Below, piece by piece: positions 42,721 through 51,603 of a DNA stretch of 64,000 bases. The translations under genes were made by a program, and so were the position numbers. How positions within the stretch are numbered: position 1 is the first letter of the stretch; each line of letters starts with the position of its first letter. Where the stretch lies: assembly GCF_025398335.1 (NCBI RefSeq), contig NZ_JAODOO010000019.1, positions 1-64,000 on the forward strand, given 5' to 3'. Below the pieces are notes generated by a model, which did not search any database, was not told where the DNA came from, and saw nothing but the letters and a program-made list of their open reading frames with translations. The stretch is from Clostridium sp. CX1. Its GTDB lineage: Bacteria > Bacillota > Clostridia > Clostridiales > Clostridiaceae.

Positions 42721-44307
42721 ATGAATATTAGCTTAGATTACTTAAATATTAATGATTATAAAAATTTGTATAGAAACTTATCCGTAGCTGAGTTAACAGA
42801 GTTTGCTGTTAAAAGAGGAGAAGGCGTATTATCGGATAAGGGAGCTTTAGTGGTATATACAGGAAAATACACAGGAAGATCTCCTAAAGATAGATTTATA
42901 GTAAAGCAAAAAAGCACTGAAGATAAAATAAATTGGGGAACAGTAAACCTACCTACAGATGAAAAGGTATTCAATAATTTGTATAATCAGGTTACTGAGT
43001 ACCTAAAGGAAAAGGACCTATTTGTATTTGATGGCTTTGTAGGCGCTGCTAAGGAATATACTTTGCCTATAAGAGTAGTGTGCGAAAGAGCTTCACAGGC
43101 CTTATTTTCAAACCAGTTGTTTAGAAGACCAAGTGTTGTAGAGCTTATGGACTTTGCTCCAGGATTTAATATTATTGCTGCACCAGGCTTTAAGGCAAAG
43201 GGAGCAGAAGATGGAATAAACTCCGAAGCATTTATTATAGTGAATTTTGATAAAAAAATTGTATTAATTGGTGGAACCCAGTACTCAGGAGAAATAAAGA
43301 AATCTGTATTCTCAGTAATGAACTTCTTACTTCCAGAAAAAGGAGTTATGCCAATGCACTGCTCAGCTAATATAGGAGCTGACGGAAACACTGCAGTATT
43401 CTTTGGATTGTCAGGAACTGGAAAGACTACTCTATCTGCTGATCCTGAAAGAAACCTAATTGGTGATGATGAACACGGCTGGAGTGACAATGGTGTATTC
43501 AACTTTGAAGGCGGATGCTATGCAAAGGCTATAAAGCTTGATAAGGACAAGGAAAAAGAAATCTATAATGCTATAAAATTTGGTACAATACTAGAAAATG
43601 TTGAGCTTCATAGCAATAGAAAGCCAGATTATGATAGCAATAAATATACGGAAAATACAAGAGCGGCATACCCTCTTGAATATATAGAAAATATAGAGAA
43701 AAGTGGAACTGGTGGAAACCCGAACACAATAATATTCTTAACAGCAGATGCTTTTGGTGTAATGCCACCTATATCCAAGCTTTCTAAGGAAGCAGCTATG
43801 TACCATTTTATGTCAGGATATACAAGTAAAGTTGCAGGAACAGAGAGAGGTATAACAGAGCCTAAAGCTACTTTCTCAGCTTGCTTTGGAGAGCCTTTCA
43901 TGCTTATGAACCCAACAGTATACGCTGAGCTTCTTGGAGAAAAAATAGATAAATACAATACAGAAGTTTATCTTGTTAACACAGGCTGGTTAAGTGGTGG
44001 ATATGGTAAGGGAAGCAGAATAAAGCTTTCTTACACAAGAGCTATGGTTAAGGCAGCCTTAGAAGGTAAGCTAAAGGATATTAATTATGTTGAGCATCCA
44101 GTATTTAAAATATTGATGCCAGAAGAATGTCCAGGAGTACCATCTGAGTTATTAAATCCTAAAAATACTTGGGAAGATAAAGAAGCTTACGATGTTAAAG
44201 CTTACGAACTTGCAGATAAATTTAATGATAACTTTAAGAAATTTAATACGGTACCAGAAGAAATATTTAAAGCAGCACCAAGAACGAAAACTGTTAACTA
44301 TCTGTAG
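42721..44307 (+). CDS. pckA: Phosphoenolpyruvate carboxykinase (ATP)
   Basis: 528 residues, the full family length. Substrate-site TGKYTGRSPKDRFIV, PCK-specific GGTQYSGEIKKSVFSVMN, P-loop FFGLSGTGKTTLSADPER, metal site LIGDDEHGW and the C-terminal adenine-binding TERGITEPKATFSACFG. It converts oxaloacetate and ATP to phosphoenolpyruvate and CO2 or runs in reverse in anaerobes. GGGGGG precedes the ATG, and a terminator follows. Confidence 0.97.
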   Translation: MNISLDYLNINDYKNLYRNLSVAELTEFAVKRGEGVLSDKGALVVYTGKYTGRSPKDRFIVKQKSTEDKINWGTVNLPTDEKVFNNLYNQVTEYLKEKDLFVFDGFVGAAKEYTLPIRVVCERASQALFSNQLFRRPSVVELMDFAPGFNIIAAPGFKAKGAEDGINSEAFIIVNFDKKIVLIGGTQYSGEIKKSVFSVMNFLLPEKGVMPMHCSANIGADGNTAVFFGLSGTGKTTLSADPERNLIGDDEHGWSDNGVFNFEGGCYAKAIKLDKDKEKEIYNAIKFGTILENVELHSNRKPDYDSNKYTENTRAAYPLEYIENIEKSGTGGNPNTIIFLTADAFGVMPPISKLSKEAAMYHFMSGYTSKVAGTERGITEPKATFSACFGEPFMLMNPTVYAELLGEKIDKYNTEVYLVNTGWLSGGYGKGSRIKLSYTRAMVKAALEGKLKDINYVEHPVFKILMPEECPGVPSELLNPKNTWEDKEAYDVKAYELADKFNDNFKKFNTVPEEIFKAAPRTKTVNYL

Positions 44308-44340
44308 ACAGGATTTTAAAATAAATATGTAAGTTATTAA

Positions 44341-44382
44341 AAAACTTCGTTTTCGTAGAAACTAAAGAAAACGAGGTTTTTT
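44341..44382 (+). terminator. Terminator after pckA
   Basis: Stem AAAACTTCGTTTTC / GAAAACGAGGTTTT with a T run. Confidence 0.88.
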
Positions 44383-44469
44383 CTTTAAAATGTAGTAGCT
44401 GCTAGTAGAATATGTTAAAATAAAACTTTAGATAATGAAAATAAGTCAGGTTTCTTTAAGGTAGGTGCT

Positions 44470-45345
44470 ATGATGAAGTTAGGGAAGATTGGGATGAGGA
44501 CGATAAAAACCGCAATTTCAGTGTCAATTTGTGTAGAGTTGTCCAAGTTCTTTAATAGTGATTATATTTTTTATGCAGCAGTAGCAGCAGTAATGGCCAT
44601 GCAAAATTCAGTTTCAGATTCCTTTAAAGCTGGGAAAAACAGAATGCTTGGAACAATAGTAGGTGCGTTTATCGGGCTTATATTTGCTATTATAAGTCCA
44701 GGAAACACGGCTCTTTCAGGAATAGGAATTATTATAATAATATACATTTGCAACTTTTTTAACTGGAAGAAGTCCGTAACCATATCCTGTACAGTATTCC
44801 TTGTAATTATGCTGAGTCTACAGGATAGAGGACCAGTTGCCTACAGTTTAAATAGGACCTTTGATACCTTTTTAGGTATTATAGTAGCAGTTTTAGTTAA
44901 CTATTTCATATCTCCGCCAGAATATATCGGCAAGGTCTATGAAGCCCGTATTGCTATAGTCGACAGGATATTTACCTTTGTACAAGATAAACTTTGCAAC
45001 AATAAGGAAATTGACTTACAAAGTATGAATGATGAGATTTCAAAGCTTGAGGAGATTCTTAAAATATGCTTATCAGAGTTGAGAATAAAAAAACAGGAAG
45101 TACTAGGTATGGACAGGATAAAGAACAGTATTGAGGTTTGTAAAGATATATACATGCATTTAAAAATAACTGAATCTCTGGAAAAGGGTTATAGTTTAAA
45201 TGAGGAAAATTATATAAAGGTAAAAGAGCTTTTTCAATGTGATATAGATGTTGAAAAGAGCGGTGATGATATTAATAATATAGTATTTAATTATCACATA
45301 AGTAAAATAATAGAAGGCTTAAATCAACTAAAAAATATAGCTTAA
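44470..45345 (+). CDS. FUSC/aromatic acid exporter family membrane protein (DUF939)
   Basis: 291 residues. The N-terminal half has about five spans with KTAISVSICVELSKFF and RMLGTIVGAFIGLIFAIISPG, typical of the YqjA/DUF939 type. The C-terminal half is a helical cytoplasmic domain (residues ~160-290). Family members are proposed exporters of aromatic acids; the substrate is unknown. The ATG at 44470 follows GGTGC. It is followed by a hairpin that overlaps the next gene's ribosome-binding site. Confidence 0.8.
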   Translation: MMKLGKIGMRTIKTAISVSICVELSKFFNSDYIFYAAVAAVMAMQNSVSDSFKAGKNRMLGTIVGAFIGLIFAIISPGNTALSGIGIIIIIYICNFFNWKKSVTISCTVFLVIMLSLQDRGPVAYSLNRTFDTFLGIIVAVLVNYFISPPEYIGKVYEARIAIVDRIFTFVQDKLCNNKEIDLQSMNDEISKLEEILKICLSELRIKKQEVLGMDRIKNSIEVCKDIYMHLKITESLEKGYSLNEENYIKVKELFQCDIDVEKSGDDINNIVFNYHISKIIEGLNQLKNIA

Positions 45346-45353
45346 TACAGATT

Positions 45354-45406
45354 AAATCTCCTCCAAATTGTTAATAATATGATTAATAACAATTTGGAGG
45401 AGATTT
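45354..45406 (+). terminator. 20-bp perfect hairpin that masks the next gene's ribosome-binding site
   Basis: Arms 45354-45373 and 45387-45406 are exactly complementary, with a 13-base loop. The right arm contains GGAGGAG (45396-45402), the ribosome-binding site of the AI-2E gene starting at TTG 45410. It lies 9 bases after the FUSC stop, so it may terminate or regulate. Confidence 0.85.
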
Positions 45407-45409
45407 TAT

Positions 45410-46471
45410 TTGAATATTAACAAACATACCATAATATTGCTTAATATTAGTTTGCTATTGGTGATAGTTATACTTTTAAATAAAGTGAGTTATGTACTGA
45501 CACCTTTAAAAAGCGTCATAAATGTACTGCTTATACCTATGGTGATATCATTATTCCTATATTATGCATTAAGACCTGTAATAAAAAAGCTTGAAAGTAA
45601 GAATAAAAATAAGAGTATCCTAATAATTTTAACTATGCTAATATTTATATCTGCTTTATTCACAGTAATAGTTTTTGGTGGTGTAGCGGTAAAGAAGGAG
45701 TTCACAGGATCCTTTTCTTATAACATGGATTCTGTTCGTAATTATCTTACCACAGTAGATAACAAGTTAGGTGGAGTACTATCCCAGTTCCAGTTTACTC
45801 AGAATTTACTAGAAACTTCAAGGGAAGCAATAGTAAAGATAGGTGGAAGTGCAGTAGGAATATTCTCTCAAATAGGAAGTATAGGAACCCAAGTTATACT
45901 AGTGCCTTTTATTCTATTTTATTTTTTAAAAGAGGACAAAAAATTTGCAGAGTGGTCTATGCAAGTAGTTCCTGTAAATTATAGAAATCAGATAAGGGAT
46001 ATGTTTATTCAAATAGACAGTGTACTATCTATTTACATATCAGGGCAATTAATGGTGGCAGTGATAATTGGTGTTTTAATGTATATTGGATATCTAATTA
46101 TTGGAATGCCTAATGCTCTATTAATGGCCTTTTTTTCTATGATAACTTCTATTATACCATTTATAGGACCTTTTTTAGGTATAATACCGGCATTGTTTAT
46201 CGCTTTAACCATAAACTGGGCAATGATACTAAAGATTATAATAGTATCTCTGGTTGTACAGCAAGTAGAAGGGAATTTGATAACTCCTAATATTATTGGA
46301 AACAAGCTAAATGTACATCCCTTAGCAGTAATTTTAATAGTAATTATAAGCGTAACTTTATTTGGAATTCTAGGGGCCTTTGTGGGAATTCCACTATTTG
46401 TTGTATTAAGTATAGCGGTAAAAAAAATATATGTAATATATACAATGAAGAAATTAAATATTAATAAATAG
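45410..46471 (+). CDS. AI-2E family transporter (PerM/YdbI-like)
   Basis: 353 residues with seven or eight spans: an N-terminal hairpin, an extracellular loop (~90-145) and the conserved C-terminal block MAFFSMITSIIPFIGPFLGIIPA ... QQVEGNLITPNIIGNKLNVHPL. The start is TTG with GGAGGAG 7-8 bases upstream. The family includes autoinducer-2 exporters and Na+/H+ antiporters; the substrate is not determined. The hairpin over its start region suggests translational or attenuation control. Confidence 0.85.
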   Translation: MNINKHTIILLNISLLLVIVILLNKVSYVLTPLKSVINVLLIPMVISLFLYYALRPVIKKLESKNKNKSILIILTMLIFISALFTVIVFGGVAVKKEFTGSFSYNMDSVRNYLTTVDNKLGGVLSQFQFTQNLLETSREAIVKIGGSAVGIFSQIGSIGTQVILVPFILFYFLKEDKKFAEWSMQVVPVNYRNQIRDMFIQIDSVLSIYISGQLMVAVIIGVLMYIGYLIIGMPNALLMAFFSMITSIIPFIGPFLGIIPALFIALTINWAMILKIIIVSLVVQQVEGNLITPNIIGNKLNVHPLAVILIVIISVTLFGILGAFVGIPLFVVLSIAVKKIYVIYTMKKLNINK

Positions 46472-46557
46472 TTAAAATATTGATTTATACATAAATAAGC
46501 ATAGGATTTATGGTATTATTATAATGATATATTTTAAATATTTAGGAGGAATTATTA

Positions 46558-47877
46558 ATGCAATCAGAACCTGAGCCGGGGAATATAACTTCCCAGCTGA
46601 TTCTAATAGCTGTTTTAACATTAATTAATGCATTCTTTGCATCAGCAGAAATGGCTATAGTATCGTTAAACAAGAACAAGATAAAACTTCTAGCAGAAGA
46701 AGGAAATAAAAAAGCACAGCTCTTAATAAAGCTTATGGAAGAGCCAACTAAGTTTTTATCTACTATACAGGTAGGTATAACCCTTGCTGGATTTTTCTCA
46801 AGTGCTTCTGCCGCTACCGGGCTATCAGATGACTTTGCCCATTACTTAAATGGTTTTGGCATACCGTATAGTGGACAAATAGCCCTAATAACAGTAACTA
46901 TAATACTATCTTATATAACATTGGTATTTGGAGAACTATTTCCAAAGAGAGTAGCACTGCAGAAGGCAGAGGCAATTGCAATGTTTTCTGTAAAACCTAT
47001 AGCATATATCTCTAAAATAACTGTACCCTTTGTAAGACTACTTTCATCATCAACTAATATTTTGGTGAATTTATCAGGTCTAGATAAAGAAGGTCTGGAT
47101 GAAAAGGTGTCAAAAGAGGAAATTAAGTCTATGGTGGAAGTTGGACAGGAACATGGAGTAATAAATGAAACTGAAAAAGAAATGATAAATAGTATATTTG
47201 AGTTCGACGATAAGTTGGCCTATGAGGTTATGACACCAAGAACTGATGTATATTTAATTGATATAGAAAAACCATTAAATGAATATTTAGATGAATTGAT
47301 AGAAGAAAGATATTCAAGAGTACCTGTGTATGAAGGAGATAGTGATAACATTATAGGTATTCTTTATATGAAAGATTTCTTTGTTGAAGCTAGAAAACAT
47401 GGTTTTGAAAATGTGGACATCAAAGGAATATTACATGTACCATATTTTGTTCCAGAAACAAAAAATATAGATGAGTTGTTTAAAGAACTTCAAGAGTCTA
47501 AAAATCACTTAGCAATATTGATAGACGAATACGGAGGCTTTTCAGGAATAGTATCTATAGAAGACCTTATAGAAGAGGTTATGGGAAATATTGAGGATGA
47601 ATATGATGATGACGAACCAGAAATAAATAAAGTAGATGATGCTACTTTTTTAATAGATGGTATGCTTTCAATTAATGATTTTAATGAGTATTTCCATACT
47701 AATATTGAAAATGAGGGTTACGATACTATAAGCGGATTTATAATCGACCTTCTTGGACGTATACCTGAAAGTGCTGAAGAAGAAAATATAGAATATGAAA
47801 ACTTTATATTTAATATTGAAGAGCTTAAGGAAAAAAGAATTGAAAAGATAAGAATATGCATACAAGCAGAGGTTTAG
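46558..47877 (+). CDS. CNNM/CorC-type membrane protein with CBS domains (hemolysin family)
   Basis: 439 residues: a DUF21 (CNNM) membrane domain at ~12-200, a CBS pair at ~215-345 (YEVMTPRTDVYLIDIE, LAILIDEYGGFSGIVSIEDLIEEVMG) and a C-terminal CorC/HlyC transporter-associated domain (~355-435). Family members are linked to Mg2+ or Co2+ efflux; the old hemolysin name is not functional evidence. AGGAGG precedes the ATG. Confidence 0.9.
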   Translation: MQSEPEPGNITSQLILIAVLTLINAFFASAEMAIVSLNKNKIKLLAEEGNKKAQLLIKLMEEPTKFLSTIQVGITLAGFFSSASAATGLSDDFAHYLNGFGIPYSGQIALITVTIILSYITLVFGELFPKRVALQKAEAIAMFSVKPIAYISKITVPFVRLLSSSTNILVNLSGLDKEGLDEKVSKEEIKSMVEVGQEHGVINETEKEMINSIFEFDDKLAYEVMTPRTDVYLIDIEKPLNEYLDELIEERYSRVPVYEGDSDNIIGILYMKDFFVEARKHGFENVDIKGILHVPYFVPETKNIDELFKELQESKNHLAILIDEYGGFSGIVSIEDLIEEVMGNIEDEYDDDEPEINKVDDATFLIDGMLSINDFNEYFHTNIENEGYDTISGFIIDLLGRIPESAEEENIEYENFIFNIEELKEKRIEKIRICIQAEV

Positions 47878-47906
47878 CCTCTGCCTATGTCATTGTATCA
47901 GCTATT

Positions 47907-47996
47907 TTAGGACACAGTACCAGATGTCTCTTATCAGTGTTAACTTTACCAAGGTTAATACTGATAAATATGAGGTATTTGGTACATTGTGTTTTA
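47907..47996. repeat. Long imperfect inverted repeat between the CNNM gene and uppP
   Basis: Outer arms (ACACAGTACCA / GGTACATTGTGT) and inner arms (TTATCAGTGTTAAC / GGTTAATACTGATAA) form a two-step hairpin ending in a T-rich stretch. Probably a terminator; a regulatory leader for uppP is possible. Confidence 0.5.
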
Positions 47997-48120
47997 AGAA
48001 AAACTAAGCCGCTTATAAGGTGAGGGAATCTATATAACAATTACATATTGTATTGCTATTGTTAAAAATAGTATAATAAAAATTGTGCTATAAAATGAAA
48101 TAAGAGAGTGAGTGTGAATA

Positions 48121-48954
48121 ATGGAAATAATACTTATGCTTAAAGCAGCTATAATTGGTATAGTGGAAGGAATAACAGAGTTTCTACCAGTATCTTCTAC
48201 AGGACATATGATTATAGTAGGTAACTTAATTAACTTTCAAGCTCCAGCATATCCAAAAGAGTATGTTGATATGTTTGAAATAGTAATCCAACTTGGAGCT
48301 ATACTTGCAATCGTAGTTTTATACTGGAATAAAATATTTAACTCATTAAAAAATCTTGCACCAGGCAAGTGGGGCTTTAAGCTATGGCTTAATGTTATCG
48401 TAGCTTTTATACCATCAGCTGTAGTAGGACTTTTACTTGATGATCTTATAAAGGCAAAGCTATTTAATGCTGTTACAGTAGCCTTTGCTCTTGTAATTGG
48501 TGGATTTGTAATGATATTCATGGAGAATAAATTTAGAAGAGGAAACAAAACTAGAAGTATAGATGATGTAAACTTGGTACAAGCTTTTAAAATAGGATGT
48601 TTCCAGTGTCTTGCACTATGGCCGGGAATGTCAAGATCTGCATCTACTATAATGGGTGCTTGGATAAGTGGATTAAATAACTTTGCAGCAGCTGAGTTCT
48701 CCTTTTTCTTAGCTTTACCGACGATGGTAGCTGCTTCTGGATATTCATTGTTAAAAGTAAAAATTGCAATGGATACTACGCAAATCATCGCGCTAGTAGT
48801 AGGTTTTGTTGTATCCTTTCTAGTAGCATTAGTAGTTGTTGAAAAGTTTCTAAATTTCTTAAAGAGAAAACCAATGAGGATATTTGCTATTTATAGAATA
48901 TTTATTGGTATAATAATACTTGTTTTAGCTTTTACAAAGGTGATAACAGTGTAG
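48121..48954 (+). CDS. uppP: Undecaprenyl-diphosphatase
   Basis: 277 residues with seven or eight spans. Both BacA/UppP signature loops are present: GIVEGITEFLPVSSTGHMI near the N-terminus and WPGMSRSASTIMGAWISG at ~180-197. It dephosphorylates undecaprenyl diphosphate to recycle the lipid carrier of wall synthesis and gives bacitracin tolerance when abundant. GAGAGTGAG precedes the ATG. A strong hairpin follows the stop. Confidence 0.95.
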   Translation: MEIILMLKAAIIGIVEGITEFLPVSSTGHMIIVGNLINFQAPAYPKEYVDMFEIVIQLGAILAIVVLYWNKIFNSLKNLAPGKWGFKLWLNVIVAFIPSAVVGLLLDDLIKAKLFNAVTVAFALVIGGFVMIFMENKFRRGNKTRSIDDVNLVQAFKIGCFQCLALWPGMSRSASTIMGAWISGLNNFAAAEFSFFLALPTMVAASGYSLLKVKIAMDTTQIIALVVGFVVSFLVALVVVEKFLNFLKRKPMRIFAIYRIFIGIIILVLAFTKVITV

Positions 48955-49011
48955 GATTTTGTACAATATTGTGTAGCAAATCCTTTAAGACACTAAATAT
49001 CAGTGGGTTAA

Positions 49012-49078
49012 ATAGAGGTGTAGTGTGTAGAAAGTTTCTAATCGCTTATTAGAAGCCTTCTACACGCTACACCTCTAT
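49012..49078 (+). terminator. Long hairpin terminator after uppP
   Basis: About a 28-bp near-perfect stem (ATAGAGGTGTAG ... TTCTAAT / ATTAGAA ... CTACACCTCTAT). It is longer than typical terminators and lacks a long T run, so it may be a degenerate repeat element. Confidence 0.6.
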
Positions 49079-49247
49079 CTATATACCTGTTTTTAGCACC
49101 ATAAAAATTTCTGTTATATAAATACTGCCAATAAAAATGTGTCAATAGCATAATTAATAGAATAAAGTAGCGTTAATATAGTGCAGTATATTAAGTATTA
49201 TAACTACTAAATGGCACCGTCATTTCAGCAAAATGGAGGAATTATAT

Positions 49248-49559
49248 ATGATTATTCAATGGATAGTTTTGTGTACTATTATATGCTTCATAGCAATTTC
49301 CTATTATAAACAGTATTCTCTTAGAATAAGACTTATCTTTTTAGGTGGGATTTTTATAATATCACTATTTTTAGTCACTCCCATATTTGGGTTTTCCATT
49401 CTGACCCTTTTAGGGTTGTTTTTCATTGAGAGAATATGGATTCTAGTGGCAGGGGTATTATTTATTGAGATAGTGATAGACAAAAAAAGTAGAGTATTAA
49501 GGATGATTTTAGGTATTGTATCCTTAATTATATACCTTTACCTCCACACTATGATTTAA
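49248..49559 (+). CDS. Small integral membrane protein of unknown function
   Basis: 103 residues from the ATG at 49248, with GGAGG 8 bases upstream. Three or four hydrophobic segments (IVLCTIICFIAISYY, LIFLGGIFIISLFLVTPIFGF, ILVAGVLFIEIVI, MILGIVSLIIYLYLH). No motif is recognised. It stands alone between uppP and the tRNA. Confidence 0.6.
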   Translation: MIIQWIVLCTIICFIAISYYKQYSLRIRLIFLGGIFIISLFLVTPIFGFSILTLLGLFFIERIWILVAGVLFIEIVIDKKSRVLRMILGIVSLIIYLYLHTMI

Positions 49560-49705
49560 AAGTGAAGCAAGAATGTAGTTGAACTAGCTCTTAAATACTG
49601 CCATATCACTGATAGGCAAGTTTAGCTTGAAGATAAGAGGCAGAGCATATACATGTATATAAAGTCCATATTAAGATATTTTTTAATTAAATAAAAATAA
49701 AAAAA

Positions 49706-49728
49706 GATGAGATATAAAATATCTCATC
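49706..49728 (-). terminator. Terminator of tRNA-Leu
   Basis: Perfect stem GATGAGATAT / ATATCTCATC with a 3-base loop and a T run on the minus strand. Confidence 0.88.
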
Positions 49729-49731
49729 TTT

Positions 49732-49820
49732 TGGTGCTGAAGACCGGAATCGAACCGGTACGGGTTTTAAGGCCCGCAGGATTTTAAGTCCTGTGCGTCT
49801 GCCAGTTCCGCCACTTCAGC
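49732..49820 (-). tRNA. tRNA-Leu, anticodon TAA
   Basis: 89 bases including an encoded CCA. Acceptor GCTGAAG / CTTCAGC, D-loop GGCAGACGC, anticodon loop ACTTAAAAT (TAA), long variable arm GCGGGCCTTAAAACCCG, and T-loop GGTTCGATTCC. Class II shape with a long variable arm fits leucine. Confidence 0.96.
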
Positions 49821-49891
49821 ATATCTTCATCGACAAGATTTATTATATTAGAAAGATGTAATGAAGTCAATAGCAAAATAAGAAAAAGTTA

Positions 49892-50075
49892 GGGACAGTT
49901 CACAATTATTCCACATATAAAGGGGACAGTTCACAATTTTTCGCTAGCATAATTAAAAATAAACCCTATTTGTAATGTGGAATAATTGTAGACTGTCCCC
50001 TAAGCTGTTGAAAAGTTGTGAACTGTCCCCATGTAAGAGTCTGTTGTAAGCTGTTGAAAAGTTGTGAACTGTCCC
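49892..50075. repeat. Dispersed repeat array, five copies
   Basis: Forward copies at 49892-49911 and 49922-49942; reverse copies at 49978-50000, 50007-50029 and 50053-50075. The last abuts the stop codon of the CoA-transferase B gene. Confidence 0.92.
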
Positions 50076-50740
50076 TATAGAATGTCGCTTACCTTCAAGT
50101 CTTCTGGAACAACTAATTCAGCATCAGTTTTTTTAATAACTTCCTCTAGAGTAGTGCCTTGAGCTATTTCTCTTAGAACTAGTCCCTTATCGGTAACTTC
50201 CATAACTGCCAGTTCTGTAATAATCAAGTTTACTGCTTTAGCTGCAGAAAGAGGAAGGGCGCATTTCTTTAAGATTTTAGAAGAACCATCCTTTGCGGTA
50301 TGGGTCATAGTAGCTACAACCTTCTTAGCACCTACAAGCAAGTCCATAGCACCGCCAACTCCTGGACCATATTTTCCGTTGCCATAAGGTATTGCCCAGT
50401 TTGCTATATTTCCTTCCTGGTCAACCTCTAGAGCACCTAGTATTGTCATGTCTACATGTCCGCCTCTTATAATTAGGAAAGAGGTAGCTAAATCAAATAT
50501 AGAGCAGCCTGGTAATGTAGTTAATGGTGGGCCACCAGCACCACAGATGAATGGGTTATCTTCGCCTTTTTTAGCGTTAGCACCGAAGTTTAAAATTCCA
50601 TTTTCTGATTGAAGGATAACCTTTACTCCTTCAGGAATATAGTTTCCTGCTAAAACTGGAACACCGAAGCCTAAGTTAACTACCATACCGTCTTTAAATT
50701 CTTGAGCAGCTCTTTTTGCTATTCTATTTTTCATATCCAT
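50075..50740 (-). CDS. CoA-transferase subunit B (AtoA/ScoB/CtfB type)
   Basis: 221 residues. The active-site glutamate lies in LQSENGILNFG, followed by GGHVDMTILGALEVD and IPYGNGKYGPGVGGAMDL. Family I CoA-transferase beta subunit; with subunit A it moves CoA between short-chain acids such as acetate, butyrate or acetoacetate. It lies 13 bases after subunit A. The acid used here is not determined; Etf and an acyl-CoA dehydrogenase are upstream in the same orientation. Confidence 0.9.
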   Translation of the reverse strand: MDMKNRIAKRAAQEFKDGMVVNLGFGVPVLAGNYIPEGVKVILQSENGILNFGANAKKGEDNPFICGAGGPPLTTLPGCSIFDLATSFLIIRGGHVDMTILGALEVDQEGNIANWAIPYGNGKYGPGVGGAMDLLVGAKKVVATMTHTAKDGSSKILKKCALPLSAAKAVNLIITELAVMEVTDKGLVLREIAQGTTLEEVIKKTDAELVVPEDLKVSDIL

Positions 50741-50753
50741 TATGATACCCCCT

Positions 50754-51470
50754 TTATTTTAAACCGCCTATATTATTACACATTGCTCTCATCTTCTCAC
50801 GATACTGTTCAAAGGAGTAGCCTACGCAGATAGCATCAATAAAAATTCCTGGAGTACCTACATCTTCTGGATTAATAGTGCCAGTTTCAACTATTTCTTC
50901 AACTTCAACAATTGTAGCCGCTGCAGCGCCTGCCATTATAGGGTTAGTATTTGGTGTTCCGCTGTAAACTAAGTTGCCCATTTTGTCTGCCTTTTGAGCT
51001 TTGATTATAGCAACATCCGCTGTTAGAGGAGTTTCGAGCAAGTATTCTTTTCCAGCTACAGTTATTTTTTCTTTGCCTTCCTCAAGCAGTGTTCCAAGTC
51101 CAGTAGGAGTTAAGACTCCGCCAAGCCCAGCGGCAGCACAGCGAACCTTTTCTATAAAGCTGCCTTGAGGATAATATTCTACTTCAAGATTACCTGCCAT
51201 ATACTGTTTAACTGCAGTAGGGTTAGTTCCTATATGAGAACCTACAAATTTCTTAACTAATCCCTTATCGAAAAGTAAGCCTATTTCACATCCACCACCA
51301 GGAAAGGAGTTTACTGCAGATAAAACTGTTAAATCCTTTATTCCTAGCTCTACTAGCTTATCTACAGCCATTAATGGAGTGTTACAACCTAAAAATCCCC
51401 CAATCATAACACTTGAGCCATTTTTAACATATTTCTTTAGAGCTTCTTCCATACTTAAAATTTCAGGCAT
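50754..51470 (-). CDS. CoA-transferase subunit A (AtoD/ScoA/CtfA type)
   Basis: 238 residues. CoA-binding glycine loop SSVMIGGFLGCNTPLMAVD near the N-terminus, SHIGTNPTAVKQYMAG, and GLGTLLEEGKEKITVAGKEYLLETPL, all typical of subunit A. It forms the heteromeric transferase with the next gene. It is separated by about 130 bases from etfA upstream but runs the same way, so it may belong to the sigma-54-dependent operon. Confidence 0.9.
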   Translation of the reverse strand: MPEILSMEEALKKYVKNGSSVMIGGFLGCNTPLMAVDKLVELGIKDLTVLSAVNSFPGGGCEIGLLFDKGLVKKFVGSHIGTNPTAVKQYMAGNLEVEYYPQGSFIEKVRCAAAGLGGVLTPTGLGTLLEEGKEKITVAGKEYLLETPLTADVAIIKAQKADKMGNLVYSGTPNTNPIMAGAAAATIVEVEEIVETGTINPEDVGTPGIFIDAICVGYSFEQYREKMRAMCNNIGGLK

Positions 51471-51603
51471 TTTTATATCCCCCTTATAAAACTTAATATC
51501 AGCTTCTTATATAAATTTACAAACAAAATTCTTAGAATTCAGATAGGGTTTTCGCCCTATAGGAAGGTTAGTTGTTTAAATATTTTTGATAAATAACAAC
51601 GTC

